Positions 18,753-27,204 of a DNA stretch of 64,000 bases are shown here, in pieces. Each line of letters opens with the position of its first letter. The stretch's first letter is position 1. This DNA is from Anaerosporomusa subterranea (GTDB taxonomy: Bacteria; Bacillota; Negativicutes; Sporomusales; Acetonemataceae). The translations under genes and the position numbers were made by a program. Below the pieces are notes generated by a model, which was not told the origin of the DNA, searched no databases, and saw nothing but the letters and a program-made list of their open reading frames with translations. The stretch is taken from assembly GCF_001611555.1 (NCBI RefSeq), contig NZ_LSGP01000013.1, positions 496,001 to 560,000 on the forward strand. The letters run 5' to 3'.

Positions 18753-19892
18753 TTATTGTAGATTTAGGATCTGTTGATGCACTGCTGAAATTTGGCGTAA
18801 CCGATCTTCAACAATCGGCAAATAAACATGAACCTTAGTACCAATTCGCTCATTTGAGCTAACGTGAATAAACCCGCCATGTTCACTGACGATTCGATGC
18901 GCGATTGGCAATCCTAATCCCACTCGGTCCAGTTTCGTGGTATAGAAGGGTTCAAATATTCGCGACATAATGCCGGGGTCTACCCCGCAACCAACATCAG
19001 TAATCGCGACAACCAACATGTTTAAGTCTGCGTGCAACCAAGTCCGGATACCCACTTCGCCCACATCAGGCATAGCTTCCATCGCATTTTGCAGAATATT
19101 GACAAATGCCTGCTGCAGCAAGTTGGCGTCCGCGCTGATTTTCGGTAGATTATCGGCGAGCACCTTAGCAATATTGATTCGCTCTCCGCCCATTTGTTTG
19201 AACACTAGCAGCAAACTTTCATCCAGAATATCATTGATTGCGACACCGGGTTCTTTCTGCAAGGGTGGTTTCGCAAACATGACCAATTCTTTTACTACAT
19301 TATTAATGTAGGAGACTTCATCAAGTAACATCTCAACAATATCTCGCCTGACTGTATATTGGTCATTCTCCAGTCGGTTAAGCATGATCTGTAGATAACC
19401 ACTTATTGTTGTCAGCGGAGTACGAACATGGTGGGCAACGCCAGCAGCCAGTTCCCCCATTGACATCAGTAATTGAGTTGTCTGTATTTGGCGCAAAGTC
19501 GTGCGAATCTCTGACACGTCCTGCAGTACAACAACAATGCCGGTCGAATCCCCCTGCGCATCGCGCAGACGAATCGCGTCTGCATGAAAATAGCACGTTT
19601 TTTCGTCTTGTAGTATCCGACTGTTGTAGGTCTGGAAATCTTCATATTCAGCTAGATTAAACAATCGTACAAATTGATCACCGAAATGACCGAACGCCCC
19701 GTCAGCTGTTTGACCAATCACTTTTGCCCGGTTAACACCGCACATTTTTTCCGCTTCCCTGTTTAAGCTTCTGACCTTGCAGGCGCTATCAACATAAATC
19801 AAGCCGATCTTGGCTGACTTAAAATACTCTTTTGGGTCGTCCTCTTTCATCATATAAAATGTTCGATAATCGCAGTTCTCTGTCGCAAACAT
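18753..19892 (-). CDS. PAS-domain sensor histidine kinase
   Basis: 379 residues, no membrane segment, so cytoplasmic. A PAS domain (about 25-125; AKIGLIYVDSACKVRSLNREAE) is followed by HisKA with H-box GVAHHVRTPLTTISGYLQ. The HATPase domain has N-box NILQNAMEAMP, G1 DVGCGVDPG, F-box FEPFYTTK and G2 GLGLPIAHRIV. The layout resembles soluble sporulation kinases and NtrB-like sensors. No response regulator is adjacent, so it is an orphan that could feed a phosphorelay (inference). ATG at 19892 has GGAG at proper spacing; the GTG at 19901 overlaps that site. Confidence 0.88.
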   Translation of the reverse strand: MFATENCDYRTFYMMKEDDPKEYFKSAKIGLIYVDSACKVRSLNREAEKMCGVNRAKVIGQTADGAFGHFGDQFVRLFNLAEYEDFQTYNSRILQDEKTCYFHADAIRLRDAQGDSTGIVVVLQDVSEIRTTLRQIQTTQLLMSMGELAAGVAHHVRTPLTTISGYLQIMLNRLENDQYTVRRDIVEMLLDEVSYINNVVKELVMFAKPPLQKEPGVAINDILDESLLLVFKQMGGERINIAKVLADNLPKISADANLLQQAFVNILQNAMEAMPDVGEVGIRTWLHADLNMLVVAITDVGCGVDPGIMSRIFEPFYTTKLDRVGLGLPIAHRIVSEHGGFIHVSSNERIGTKVHVYLPIVEDRLRQISAVHQQILNLQ

Positions 19893-20250
19893 TTTTCGCA
19901 CTCCTTTCAGAGAGAGATTCTTTTAGGAAGTATGTATACTATTCTTGTAAATTTATGTATTCCCTGCTAAATCTCGGCAGTTAGTTTTCGTAAAAATCCG
20001 ACATAATCCTTGCTTTTCCTACGTCTGCACCATATACATAGCGTCTTTATCTGTTCTCAAAAGCTGGATGACAACTTATAATCGTCTGGTTGTGACAATC
20101 AAGCAAGCACAAAAATTCCATTAAATTCCAATATAAGCTTTCATATTCCAATTTATAACATTTATTATTTTATTATCCATAATTTTACAATTATTTACCT
20201 ATTAGATATCCAGCACAATTTAACTACATCAACCTCAACCGGTGATTTGC
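19893..20250. other. AT-rich intergenic region
   Basis: About 400 bp between the divergent histidine kinase and ferritin-like genes. It is strongly AT-rich with no open frame of note, no clear hairpin and no recognisable RNA. It must hold the kinase promoter; I could not fix it with confidence. Confidence 0.5.
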
Positions 20251-20278
20251 ACTAAACTGGCTAATGCTACATAAGATA
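20251..20278 (+). promoter_or_regulatory. Possible SigK/SigE-type (mother cell) promoter
   Basis: AC at 20251, then after 17 nt CATAAGATA (20270-20278), close to the Bacillus SigK pattern AC-N16/17-CATANNNTA. It lies 30 nt before the GTG start of the ferritin-like gene. No good SigA promoter is present in the same place. Short motif, so only suggestive. Confidence 0.35.
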
Positions 20279-20308
20279 CACTGAGTTAAATGATGGAGGT
20301 GTAGTAGT

Positions 20309-20947
20309 GTGGGCTATTCAAAAAAAATGTCGCCTAAAATGGTGAACTATAAACCATGTGACATACCAGTTATGCCAATTGACGAATGCGAAGACTACGA
20401 CGACAACAATGAAGAATGTCCTAATCATCCAGACTTGCTGTTGTTGCGCGAGGCGGCAGCTGACGAGCGGACCGCTGCCGCTTTTTATCTGAGAGCAGCT
20501 CATCAGACTTGCTTGGATAGACTTTTCCTCGATGTTGCCGAAGATGAAATGCAACATTTCATGGAAATAATGCAGTTAGTTTCATGCCTCGATCCTATAC
20601 AGGCGGAAATATTTGAAGAAAAATGCCTCCCGTTCCTGACAATGCCACGTCATCCCAAGCATAAACAGGCCAAGTGGCAGCCACCGGAACCGAAAGATGA
20701 CATAGAAGATGCCACTATTTCGCCACCCGCCCCGGACGAGTTGGAAACCGTTGACTTGTTAACCAAATCAATTGTTGGCGAACTGATGGCCATTAATAAA
20801 TACCAGTGTTTTATGTTAAAAGCCGCCTGCCCAGAAGTTAAGGAACTCTTCTGTCACCTGATGAACGAGGAGAAAGAGCATCTCGCTGAGTTTATCAAAG
20901 CACTATTTTGCATTACTCATGAGCCTTTACCGTATGAGCAGGATTAA
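20309..20947 (+). CDS. Ferritin-like diiron protein
   Basis: 212 residues. Two helix pairs carry the full ligand set of a diiron four-helix bundle. Glu is in AADERTAAAF with the ExxH in AEDEMQHFME; a second Glu is in VGELMAINKY with the ExxH in NEEKEHLAEF. The halves are joined by a Pro-rich linker (about 112-150). This fits rubrerythrin/Mn-catalase-like and spore-coat (CotJC-like) ferritin superfamily members; the exact activity is not evident. An acidic Cys-containing N-terminus precedes the bundle. Start is GTG at 20309, 8 nt after GGAGGT. It is a single gene with its own terminator. Confidence 0.75.
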   Translation: MGYSKKMSPKMVNYKPCDIPVMPIDECEDYDDNNEECPNHPDLLLLREAAADERTAAAFYLRAAHQTCLDRLFLDVAEDEMQHFMEIMQLVSCLDPIQAEIFEEKCLPFLTMPRHPKHKQAKWQPPEPKDDIEDATISPPAPDELETVDLLTKSIVGELMAINKYQCFMLKAACPEVKELFCHLMNEEKEHLAEFIKALFCITHEPLPYEQD

Positions 20948-20953
20948 AAATCA

Positions 20954-20997
20954 CAATACAAAAACCGCAGAGCAAACGCACTGCGGTTTTTGTATTG
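20954..20997. terminator. Bidirectional terminator between the ferritin-like gene and rnpB
   Basis: Perfect 17-bp arms (CAATACAAAAACCGCAG and complement) with a 10-nt loop. T-runs inside the arms on both strands serve the plus-strand gene and minus-strand rnpB. Confidence 0.9.
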
Positions 20998-21367
20998 GCA
21001 TAACACATGAGTAATCAATAAGCCGAGTTTTGTTCCGCCTGTCGGCGGTGATGGTCATCTATCTAGGCCGACAGTTGCCTGTCGGCTCCAGCGATACAAC
21101 CCGGAAGACTCAGCGGGCCGCTTCATCACTTCCCTATTCGATCTTGCTCCAGGTGGGGTTTACCTAGCCAGCCAGTCACCTGACTGCTGGTGCGCTCTTA
21201 CCGCACCGTTGCACCCTTACCTGCCGAAGCAGGCGGTTTCTTTCTGTGGCACTTTCCCTAAGGTCACCCTCGCTGGACGTTATCCAGCACCCTGCCCTAT
21301 GGAGCTCGGACTTTCCTCGGACGGCTTACGCCCGCGACCATCTTTCATACTCAAGCGTTATGGCAAT
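20998..21367 (-). ncRNA. rnpB: RNase P RNA (A type)
   Basis: On the minus strand the conserved core is present: GAGGAAAGTCCGAGCTCC, then CATAGGGCAGGGTGCTGG, and further on GGTAAACCCCACCTGGAGC and a 3' GAACAAAACTCGGCTTA. The ends pair as helix P1 (TGAGTA with TACTCA, extended by CATAAC with GTTATG). The layout is the ancestral A type, not the Bacillus B type; A type is what Negativicutes and most Clostridia carry. It processes the 5' ends of tRNAs. End points are set from P1 pairing and are good to about 10 nt. Confidence 0.95.
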
Positions 21368-21378
21368 ATTGGATTTTT

Positions 21379-21407
21379 ATCGTATCATGCAGCAGGTAAA
21401 AAGTCAA
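21379..21407 (-). promoter_or_regulatory. Promoter of rnpB
   Basis: Minus-strand TTGACT (21407-21402), 17-nt spacer, TACGAT (21384-21379), placing the start within about 10 nt of the mature RNA 5' end. Confidence 0.8.
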
Positions 21408-21550
21408 ACAACACTATACTAGATCTGGGATGAGCTTCTCATAGACTTGTTTTTTTCTGTTGAATCTTCTATTATTAATGCATACCATATTGACAATAAC
21501 CTATTATTGATGATAGGTTAGCTTTCGTAGATTAGTATTGGAGGAGAATT

Positions 21551-23167
21551 ATGCCAGACACTCTGCCAGAATTGGCGGCGGAAGTAGAAAAACGCCGCAC
21601 ATTTGCCATCATATCTCACCCTGACGCCGGAAAGACAACCTTAACCGAAAAGCTCTTGCTGTACGGAGGCGCCATCCGCCTGGCCGGCTCAGTAAAAGCC
21701 CGTAAAGCGCAAAAACATGCAGTATCTGACTGGATGGAGATTGAAAAACAAAGAGGCATTTCCGTTACATCTAGTGTATTACAGTTTGACTATGAAGGTT
21801 TTAGAATTAATATTCTCGATACTCCCGGTCACCAAGACTTTAGCGAAGACACCTATCGCACACTGATGGCAGCAGACAGCGCCGTCATGCTGATCGACGT
21901 CGCTAAAGGCGTAGAGGAGCAGACAAAAAAGCTGTTCCACGTGTGTAAACAGCGCGGCATCCCTATCTTTACCTTTGTCAATAAGTTAGATCGTTATGGC
22001 AAAAGTCCATTTGAACTGATGGAAGAGATCGAAAACGTTCTAGGCATTCGCGCATATCCGATGAATTGGCCAATTGGCATAGATGGTAAATATGTAGGGG
22101 TGTATAATCGCGAGCTGTCTCAAATCGAACTTTTTGAAAGTGGTGGCGCGCACGGACAATGGATCATGCCTTCCACCATGGGCAGTGTCAACGACCCAAC
22201 TTTTGCCGAGATTATTGGTCAAGATGTGCATCAAGCTCTGATTGACGATATTGAACTTTTAGACGCTGCTGGGGATTCATTTGATTTTACCCGAGTGAAA
22301 AATGGCGAGTTAACTCCTATGTTTTTTGGTAGCGCTATGACCAACTTCGGCGTGCGCCCATTCCTTGAATCATTTCTAAAGCTTGCACCAGCTCCCGCCG
22401 CCCGTCAGTCTACTGACGGTCCAGTCGAGCCCGCTAACGAGGAATTTTCCGCATTTGTCTTTAAGATTCAAGCCAATATGAACCCAGCCCACCGCGACCG
22501 CATCGCATTCATCCGAATCTGCTCAGGGAAATTCATCCGTGGCATGGCAGTGCACCATGTACAAACAGGTAAATCTATCAAGCTCTCACAACCGCAGCAG
22601 TTTCTGGCACAAGAGCGGGCTATTGTTGATGAAGCTTACCCAGGTGATATTATCGGATTATTTGATCCAGGCATTTTTGGGATTGGTGACACGCTATGCG
22701 AAAACGGTCGGAAATTTCGATTTGAAGACTTCCCTATTTTCCCTCCTGAACAGTTTGCCAAAGTACAGGCCAAAGACACAATGAAGCGCAAGCAGTTCAT
22801 CAAAGGTATAGAACAGTTGGCCCAGGAAGGCGCTATACAGGTATTTAGACAACCAGATATCCCTGGCGAGTTTTTCATTGTCGGGGCAATCGGCGCTTTG
22901 CAGTTTGAAGTGCTTGAATATCGATTGAAAAATGAATACGGCGCAGACCTCAGCATGTTCATGCTACCATTTGGGCTAGCACGCTGGATTGACGGCAATG
23001 ACGGTTCAAAGCCGATCAAAGGGGTGGAAAAAAGTGCTATTGTCAAAGATAAGCACGATTTACCGGTTGCTCTGTTTAGTACAGAATGGTCACTGCGTTG
23101 GGTAACAGAGCAGAACCCCTCACTTCGATTTTATGAATCTCCAACGATCTTGCTGCAACAGCCATAG
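21551..23167 (+). CDS. prfC: Peptide chain release factor 3
   Basis: 538 residues. GTPase that recycles RF1/RF2 from the ribosome. G1 is ISHPDAGKTTLTEKLL, G2 region KQRGISVTSSV, G3 DTPGHQDFSEDTYRTL (the SEDTYRTL after DTPGHQDF is specific to RF3), and G4 NKLDRYG. The IRAYPMNWPIG stretch is also typical. ATG is preceded by GGAGGAGAATT. Single gene, followed by a terminator. Confidence 0.97.
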   Translation: MPDTLPELAAEVEKRRTFAIISHPDAGKTTLTEKLLLYGGAIRLAGSVKARKAQKHAVSDWMEIEKQRGISVTSSVLQFDYEGFRINILDTPGHQDFSEDTYRTLMAADSAVMLIDVAKGVEEQTKKLFHVCKQRGIPIFTFVNKLDRYGKSPFELMEEIENVLGIRAYPMNWPIGIDGKYVGVYNRELSQIELFESGGAHGQWIMPSTMGSVNDPTFAEIIGQDVHQALIDDIELLDAAGDSFDFTRVKNGELTPMFFGSAMTNFGVRPFLESFLKLAPAPAARQSTDGPVEPANEEFSAFVFKIQANMNPAHRDRIAFIRICSGKFIRGMAVHHVQTGKSIKLSQPQQFLAQERAIVDEAYPGDIIGLFDPGIFGIGDTLCENGRKFRFEDFPIFPPEQFAKVQAKDTMKRKQFIKGIEQLAQEGAIQVFRQPDIPGEFFIVGAIGALQFEVLEYRLKNEYGADLSMFMLPFGLARWIDGNDGSKPIKGVEKSAIVKDKHDLPVALFSTEWSLRWVTEQNPSLRFYESPTILLQQP

Positions 23168-23211
23168 TCGTTATGACATAGTCAATACAAATAATAGTTC
23201 CCTACAGAATC

Positions 23212-23244
23212 GAGAAGGAGAGAGTGTTCAACTCTCTCCTTCTC
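23212..23244. terminator. Bidirectional terminator between prfC and hyi
   Basis: GAGAAGGAGAGAG, 7-nt loop, CTCTCTCCTTCTC: perfect 13-bp arms between two convergent genes, abutting the hyi stop. Confidence 0.75.
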
Positions 23245-23246
23245 AT

Positions 23247-24035
23247 TTATTTCCGTGTATAACCGTATTCCTCAACCCAAGAGAACGAGTCTGCGGTCGG
23301 TCCCTCAGGTATGTACTCCAGACCAACATAGCCGGTATAACCCAAACGATCTATCTCACTGAATAGGAAACGGTAGTTGAGTTCACCTGTACCTGGCTGA
23401 TGCCGTCCAGGGTTGTCAGCAATCTGAATATGGGCGATACGGGCAAACTGTTTACGGATGGTTGCCGTCAACTCACCTACGCCCCGCTGTTCATGGTAAA
23501 GGTCGTATTGCAGATAGGCATTAGCATGGCCCACCTCATCCAACAGAGTTAAAACTTGTTCAGCAGTGCTGTGATAAAACCCTGGCATATCAAAGGAATT
23601 TAGTGGCTCGACCAGTAGGCGAATACCCTTCTCTGCTAACTTTTCTGCGGCGTAACGCAGATTTTCAATGAGTGTGGCTCTTTGTTCTGCATCCGAGAAC
23701 TCAGTCAGTTTCTTACCAACTAAGCAGTTTAATTGCTTGACTCCCAGCGGCTCGGCATATGACAACGCTTTTTCAACCCCATCGCGAAATTCCTGCTTTC
23801 TTTCCGGATGAATAGCGACTCCGCGATCACCTTGCGCCCAATTGCCAGCTGGCAGATTGAACAGGACGATTTTCAAATTATTGGCATCAAGTGCTTGCCT
23901 TAGCTCAGCTTTTGTGTAATCGTAAGGAAACATAAATTCAACTGAATCAAAACCTGCCTGGCTTGCAGCGGCAAAACGCTGCATAAAGGGAATCTCTTGA
24001 AATGACATTGTCAAATTGGCGGCAAAATGTGGCAT
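23247..24035 (-). CDS. hyi: Hydroxypyruvate isomerase-like sugar isomerase
   Basis: 262 residues, AP-endonuclease-2 TIM-barrel family, Hyi/OtnI group. The family interconverts hydroxypyruvate and tartronate semialdehyde, or 2-oxo-tetronate sugars. Signature stretches are FAANLTMSFQEIPF, SVEFMFPYDY, NLPAGNWAQGDRG, LLVEPLNSFDMPGF with the metal-ligand glutamate, QYDLYHEQ, HIQIADNPGRHQPGTGE and GLEYIPEG. It stands alone, without glyoxylate-carboligase or otn genes, so the true substrate is open. Confidence 0.88.
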   Translation of the reverse strand: MPHFAANLTMSFQEIPFMQRFAAASQAGFDSVEFMFPYDYTKAELRQALDANNLKIVLFNLPAGNWAQGDRGVAIHPERKQEFRDGVEKALSYAEPLGVKQLNCLVGKKLTEFSDAEQRATLIENLRYAAEKLAEKGIRLLVEPLNSFDMPGFYHSTAEQVLTLLDEVGHANAYLQYDLYHEQRGVGELTATIRKQFARIAHIQIADNPGRHQPGTGELNYRFLFSEIDRLGYTGYVGLEYIPEGPTADSFSWVEEYGYTRK

Positions 24036-24201
24036 ATCATTACCTCCATTATTTTTCTTTTAAGTATCCTTTCGCTAAGCGGAGGGATTTTCCTTGCGCC
24101 AGATCTGAAAATTATGAAGATTTGTTCCTATCTATCTGGAAACATCATCCTGCTATTGAAAGCGACTACGATGTTTATACTAGTTTTGGAGGTGAAATAC
24201 C

Positions 24202-24336
24202 ATGAGCAAAAAAGACTGTAGCAACGAGCAGCGCCAGAACAAAAGGGATGAAAAGAACCTTGAGTTTGCCAGCGAGTTCTGTAATGTGAAGGATGAACGC
24301 CGTTTGGAAAAGGACTGCGATAACTGCAAACGGTAA
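24202..24336 (+). CDS. Small charged cysteine-containing protein, function unknown
   Basis: 44 residues, MSKKDCSNEQRQNKR at the start and ERRLEKDCDNCKR at the end. Four cysteines (one at position 6, FC near 27, and DCDNC near the C-terminus) could bind metal. Strong GGAGGTG 8 nt before the ATG and a proper terminator 26 nt after the stop support a real gene, though it is too short for most gene finders. I do not recognise the family. Confidence 0.6.
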   Translation: MSKKDCSNEQRQNKRDEKNLEFASEFCNVKDERRLEKDCDNCKR

Positions 24337-24361
24337 CTGCCTAAGGTTATTTTCCTCCATT

Positions 24362-24391
24362 TAACGGCGGCCGTCTTTGGCCGTCGTTTTT
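24362..24391 (+). terminator. Terminator of the small cysteine protein gene
   Basis: AACGGCGGCC, loop GTCTTT, GGCCGTCGTT followed by TTT. Ten base pairs with one G-T pair. Confidence 0.75.
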
Positions 24392-24578
24392 ATAACATCT
24401 TCGCGTTACAGAGAGCCAGAGAAAGGGTGAGTGGAATGAATGATTAAAAGCACGTTACATTCGTCCCCTGATTATATGATGCATGGCGTAATCTAGCTGC
24501 AGCGATCGTAGATCCTCGCGATGCTGCAGACACGGTCCAGCATTGTGGCGATCCGAATGAAGGTTAGGAGGCCACGTT

Positions 24579-24920
24579 ATGAATAATTTTAGAATTAAAC
24601 TGTTCACCTGCCCGATTATCGTTATTGCCGCCGATTATCTAACCAGTTCCATGGTTTTCTCTGCGATCTGGCAGCCTGCCAGTGTTGGCATATTTTTTGC
24701 CTTTGTTTCCTACCTGTTTGAACAGGTCATTCTTCGACGAGATACTTTCTGGATGAGTAACGTTCTGGATTTTCTCTTTGCCGCCGTAATTGTCTATGCC
24801 AGCCAATTCTTCTTTTCTAATGTAACCATTTCATTGATTGGTGCCTTGTTTAGCGCAGCTATGCTCGCAGCATTTGAGTATATAGCGCACTCATATCTAC
24901 TACGCAGCGGCCAAGTATAA
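24579..24920 (+). CDS. Membrane protein of the DUF2512 (YndM-like) kind
   Basis: 113 residues with four predicted membrane segments (about 7-26, 31-50, 60-78, 83-103). The ADYLTSSMVF, SYLFEQVILRRDTFW and DFLFAAVIV stretches follow the pattern of DUF2512 proteins, found mainly in spore-forming Firmicutes and of unknown function. RBS is TTAGGAGG before the ATG. A terminator with arms AAGCCGCCCG / CGGACGGCTT follows at 24941-24962. Confidence 0.6.
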   Translation: MNNFRIKLFTCPIIVIAADYLTSSMVFSAIWQPASVGIFFAFVSYLFEQVILRRDTFWMSNVLDFLFAAVIVYASQFFFSNVTISLIGALFSAAMLAAFEYIAHSYLLRSGQV

Positions 24921-24940
24921 TCTATAAAAGAAAATACATA

Positions 24941-24966
24941 AAGCCGCCCGTGCGGACGGCTTTTCA
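24941..24966 (+). terminator. Terminator after the DUF2512-like gene
   Basis: AAGCCGCCCG TG CGGACGGCTT followed by TTC. Short GC-rich hairpin with one mismatch. Confidence 0.7.
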
Positions 24967-25131
24967 TGTTGCCGCGTCTAGCGCGATCCAACATGCCGGG
25001 AAACTGTGACTGAACAGTTCCTTCAGTTAATGGTATGCAGTGGTTTGCGATTATTGCCAGTACAATGACAAAAATTCTGCCATTAATGACGCGATCGTCC
25101 GTAAATAAGCACTAATTGGAGGATTCTGCCC

Positions 25132-25323
25132 ATGATTCTGCTCCTGGCCGCTATTTGCTTCTGTTTAGCCATTTTTATCTACTGGAAACTTTATCGTCTG
25201 GATCAGGATCCCAATGTTCCCGGCCCAGTAAGTCATGTAATTATACCAGCAGTTGCCTACCCGGTTATCGTGTTGCTTATAGCCATCACTCTAGCGGCTC
25301 TGGCATATAGTCTGTTTAGCTAA
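25132..25323 (+). CDS. Small two-helix membrane protein, function unknown
   Basis: 63 residues with membrane segments at about 2-18 and 38-61, joined by a polar loop (YRLDQDPNVPGP). GGAGGATTC precedes the ATG. Its TAA stop overlaps the TAG stop of the convergent acetyltransferase gene. No family recognised. Confidence 0.55.
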   Translation: MILLLAAICFCLAIFIYWKLYRLDQDPNVPGPVSHVIIPAVAYPVIVLLIAITLAALAYSLFS

Positions 25324-25775
25324 TGCCGCGAGAGATTTAAGGTTAACACCAGACGGTGTTCGCCCGCCCCATACTCATTTTCTCGATAGCCTGTTCGTGA
25401 AAATCCCAGCTTAGTTTCATACAGTCTTAGTGCCACAACATTGTCTGGAGCAACGGTTAACTCGATCAAGCGCAAGTTCTGCTGACGCAGAGAGTGAAAG
25501 CTTTCCCGTAATAATTTTGACGCAATACCCTGTCCGCGCCTACGCTGGTCTACTGTTATACCAACCATATAGGCCGTGTCTGGGTGATCCCAATCAAGCA
25601 TGTATTGAACAGACCCGGCTATTTCACTGTCCTGCCAAAAGACAAATACCCGTCCATGACGAATAAGCGGAGCGAGGTGCCATGCATTAAGTCCGCCTAT
25701 GCCAAATGCGGCGTTATCTAATAATGCCAGTCTGTTAAGAGTCGTTAGTTCAATGTCCTGTATTTGTTCGATCAT
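25320..25775 (-). CDS. GNAT-family N-acetyltransferase
   Basis: 151 residues. The acetyl-CoA site is visible as VDQRRRGQGIASKLL (the R/Q-x-x-G-x-G/A motif), followed by LTVAPDNVVALRLYETKLGFSRTGYR. The substrate is unknown. Its ATG lies 26 nt inside the racemase-like gene, and its AGGAGG ribosome site is also coding there, so the two are coupled in translation. It may modify the amino acid that the racemase makes, or be a RimI-like protein acetylase. Confidence 0.88.
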   Translation of the reverse strand: MIEQIQDIELTTLNRLALLDNAAFGIGGLNAWHLAPLIRHGRVFVFWQDSEIAGSVQYMLDWDHPDTAYMVGITVDQRRRGQGIASKLLRESFHSLRQQNLRLIELTVAPDNVVALRLYETKLGFSRTGYRENEYGAGEHRLVLTLNLSRH

Positions 25776-26847
25776 AACGTCCTCCTATGAATACTTTGGC
25801 GATATAGCGTGACTGACTGGCAGACAGAAGTCCTGAATAAGTCAGGCCGAATGCAATCTCGTTTCCCATCCGAATATCGGTTTCGCTGTCTGTCACATCA
25901 AGAATCAGATGATCACTAGAGGCACCAATAATGGTAATCCCAGCCGTCAGCGGCCATATGCCTTCTATATTGACATCCTGCCTGCCAAGTGCTACAATAG
26001 CACGTTTACGGTTCCCCAAATCAACAAACTGCGGAATATTGCCAAATGCATCCCTGCCGATCTCACCGATTGGCAGGGATGGCTTCTCTTTCAACTCGAT
26101 CACTTCGGCCTGTAATCTAAATGCATCCTGATGCAACCCAGGGATGCTGCGTTGATTTGTTGTATCAGTCCCTAGGAGTATGCCCTCTCCAATCCGTAAT
26201 TGATTAATGCCGCTAGGTAACAAGCCGTTCTCCAGCAGCAGCAAGCTCGAAGTGCCTCCCCCTGACACTACTTCTAACTGGCTGCCCAATCTATGTTCAA
26301 TTGCGCGGGTTAGTCGAACCAGCAGTCCGAGATTGTCAGTACTCGGCAGTACTCCGCCGAAGCACCCCATATTGGTACCTAATCCAACCAACTTGACACC
26401 CTGCAGTTTAGCAGTTTGCACTGCCGCACGGAAGGCATTTTCCTGCAACAAGCCTTCACGTAAATCACCGACATCGATCATTAAAATAACCTGATGTACT
26501 CTGCCTCGAGTCCGGGCCGCATCCGCCAATGCTTGGATCACAGTAAATTCTGAATTGACGCTAGTGTCGACGTATCCGATTACGTTGAGAACATCGCTCA
26601 GCCGCGGAATACGTAGCAAAGTGATTGGCAGATGGAAGCCACGATCTCGCATCTCAATTATATTTTCCATCCGTGAATCAGCCAATCCATCGACGCCTCC
26701 TTCGACCACAGCCTGGACGATTTGCTCGATGGCAGTGAAGCCTTTGGTCACACCAAGAACCGATATAGATTGACGACGGCAACGCTCGACGATAGTAGCT
26801 GTGTTATACTGAATTTTATCTACATTAATTTGCAGTGAAGGGCTCAT
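25750..26847 (-). CDS. orr: Ornithine/alanine racemase-family PLP enzyme (Orr-like)
   Basis: 365 residues, alanine-racemase N-terminal TIM barrel. The PLP lysine is in SVLGVTKGF. The conserved blocks LADSRMENIIEMRDRG, LLRIPRLSDV, IDVGDLREGLL, GTNMGCFGG, VSGGGTSSL, LRIGEGILLG and PIGEIGRDAFGN are those of ornithine racemases from amino-acid-fermenting clostridia. Such enzymes feed D-ornithine to fermentation, but none of the ord/ora genes is nearby, so another amino acid is possible. ATG at 26847 has GGAGA 6 nt upstream; the GTG at 26853 overlaps that site. Confidence 0.83.
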   Translation of the reverse strand: MSPSLQINVDKIQYNTATIVERCRRQSISVLGVTKGFTAIEQIVQAVVEGGVDGLADSRMENIIEMRDRGFHLPITLLRIPRLSDVLNVIGYVDTSVNSEFTVIQALADAARTRGRVHQVILMIDVGDLREGLLQENAFRAAVQTAKLQGVKLVGLGTNMGCFGGVLPSTDNLGLLVRLTRAIEHRLGSQLEVVSGGGTSSLLLLENGLLPSGINQLRIGEGILLGTDTTNQRSIPGLHQDAFRLQAEVIELKEKPSLPIGEIGRDAFGNIPQFVDLGNRKRAIVALGRQDVNIEGIWPLTAGITIIGASSDHLILDVTDSETDIRMGNEIAFGLTYSGLLSASQSRYIAKVFIGGRYDRTNTGH

Positions 26848-27007
26848 AGACACTCTCCATCTCGCCTGACATGTTTGATTCTATAGGTAGTTTACCCTAG
26901 TTCTATGATCTTTCATCAAAAACTTTCTTAAAATGGAGCGAGAGGTCCCATGACGTTATAGTTGACTATGGGCATATTCCAGTGTTATTGTGCATAAACT
27001 GACAACA

Positions 27008-27085
27008 AAGCCTCCCTAAGCTCTAGACCGAATGGCTGGAAGCGACAATCCTGCTTCTTGTCTGAATCAGGATACAGGGAGGCTT
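27008..27085. other. Long-range stem, possibly leader RNA of the racemase gene
   Basis: AAGCCTCCCT (27008-27017) pairs perfectly with AGGGAGGCTT (27076-27085) around a 58-nt interior that can fold a further 6-bp hairpin (ATCCTG / CAGGAT, 27048-27073). The strand is not clear. On the minus strand it would sit in the racemase leader, about 160 nt before the start; on the plus strand it is followed by GTTTTATT. Confidence 0.4.
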
Positions 27086-27174
27086 GTTTTATTGCAACAG
27101 TTAGTATAACGACGACGATAGACAAAACTGCGGCAAAACTGTCTCCAATTTCGAATTTCACTAATAATAACGCA

Positions 27175-27204
27175 TTGCAAAAATTGAAAGATTTGTGATA
27201 AGAT
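27175..27204 (+). promoter_or_regulatory. Possible promoter of an ncRNA
   Basis: Plus-strand TTGCAA, 18-nt spacer, TAAGAT. It would start a transcript near 27211 that covers the nested helices and ends at the terminator at 27419-27446, with no protein gene in between. Confidence 0.35.

Noticed and set aside
20309-20557. Minus-strand frame opposite the ferritin-like gene
   Set aside because: A shadow of the coding strand; the diiron motifs prove the plus-strand frame.
21490-21519. TTGACA before prfC with AACCTAT/ATAGGTT inverted repeat
   Set aside because: The -10 at 17 nt (ATAGGT) is poor, so I do not call it as promoter; the 7-bp repeat has no T-run.
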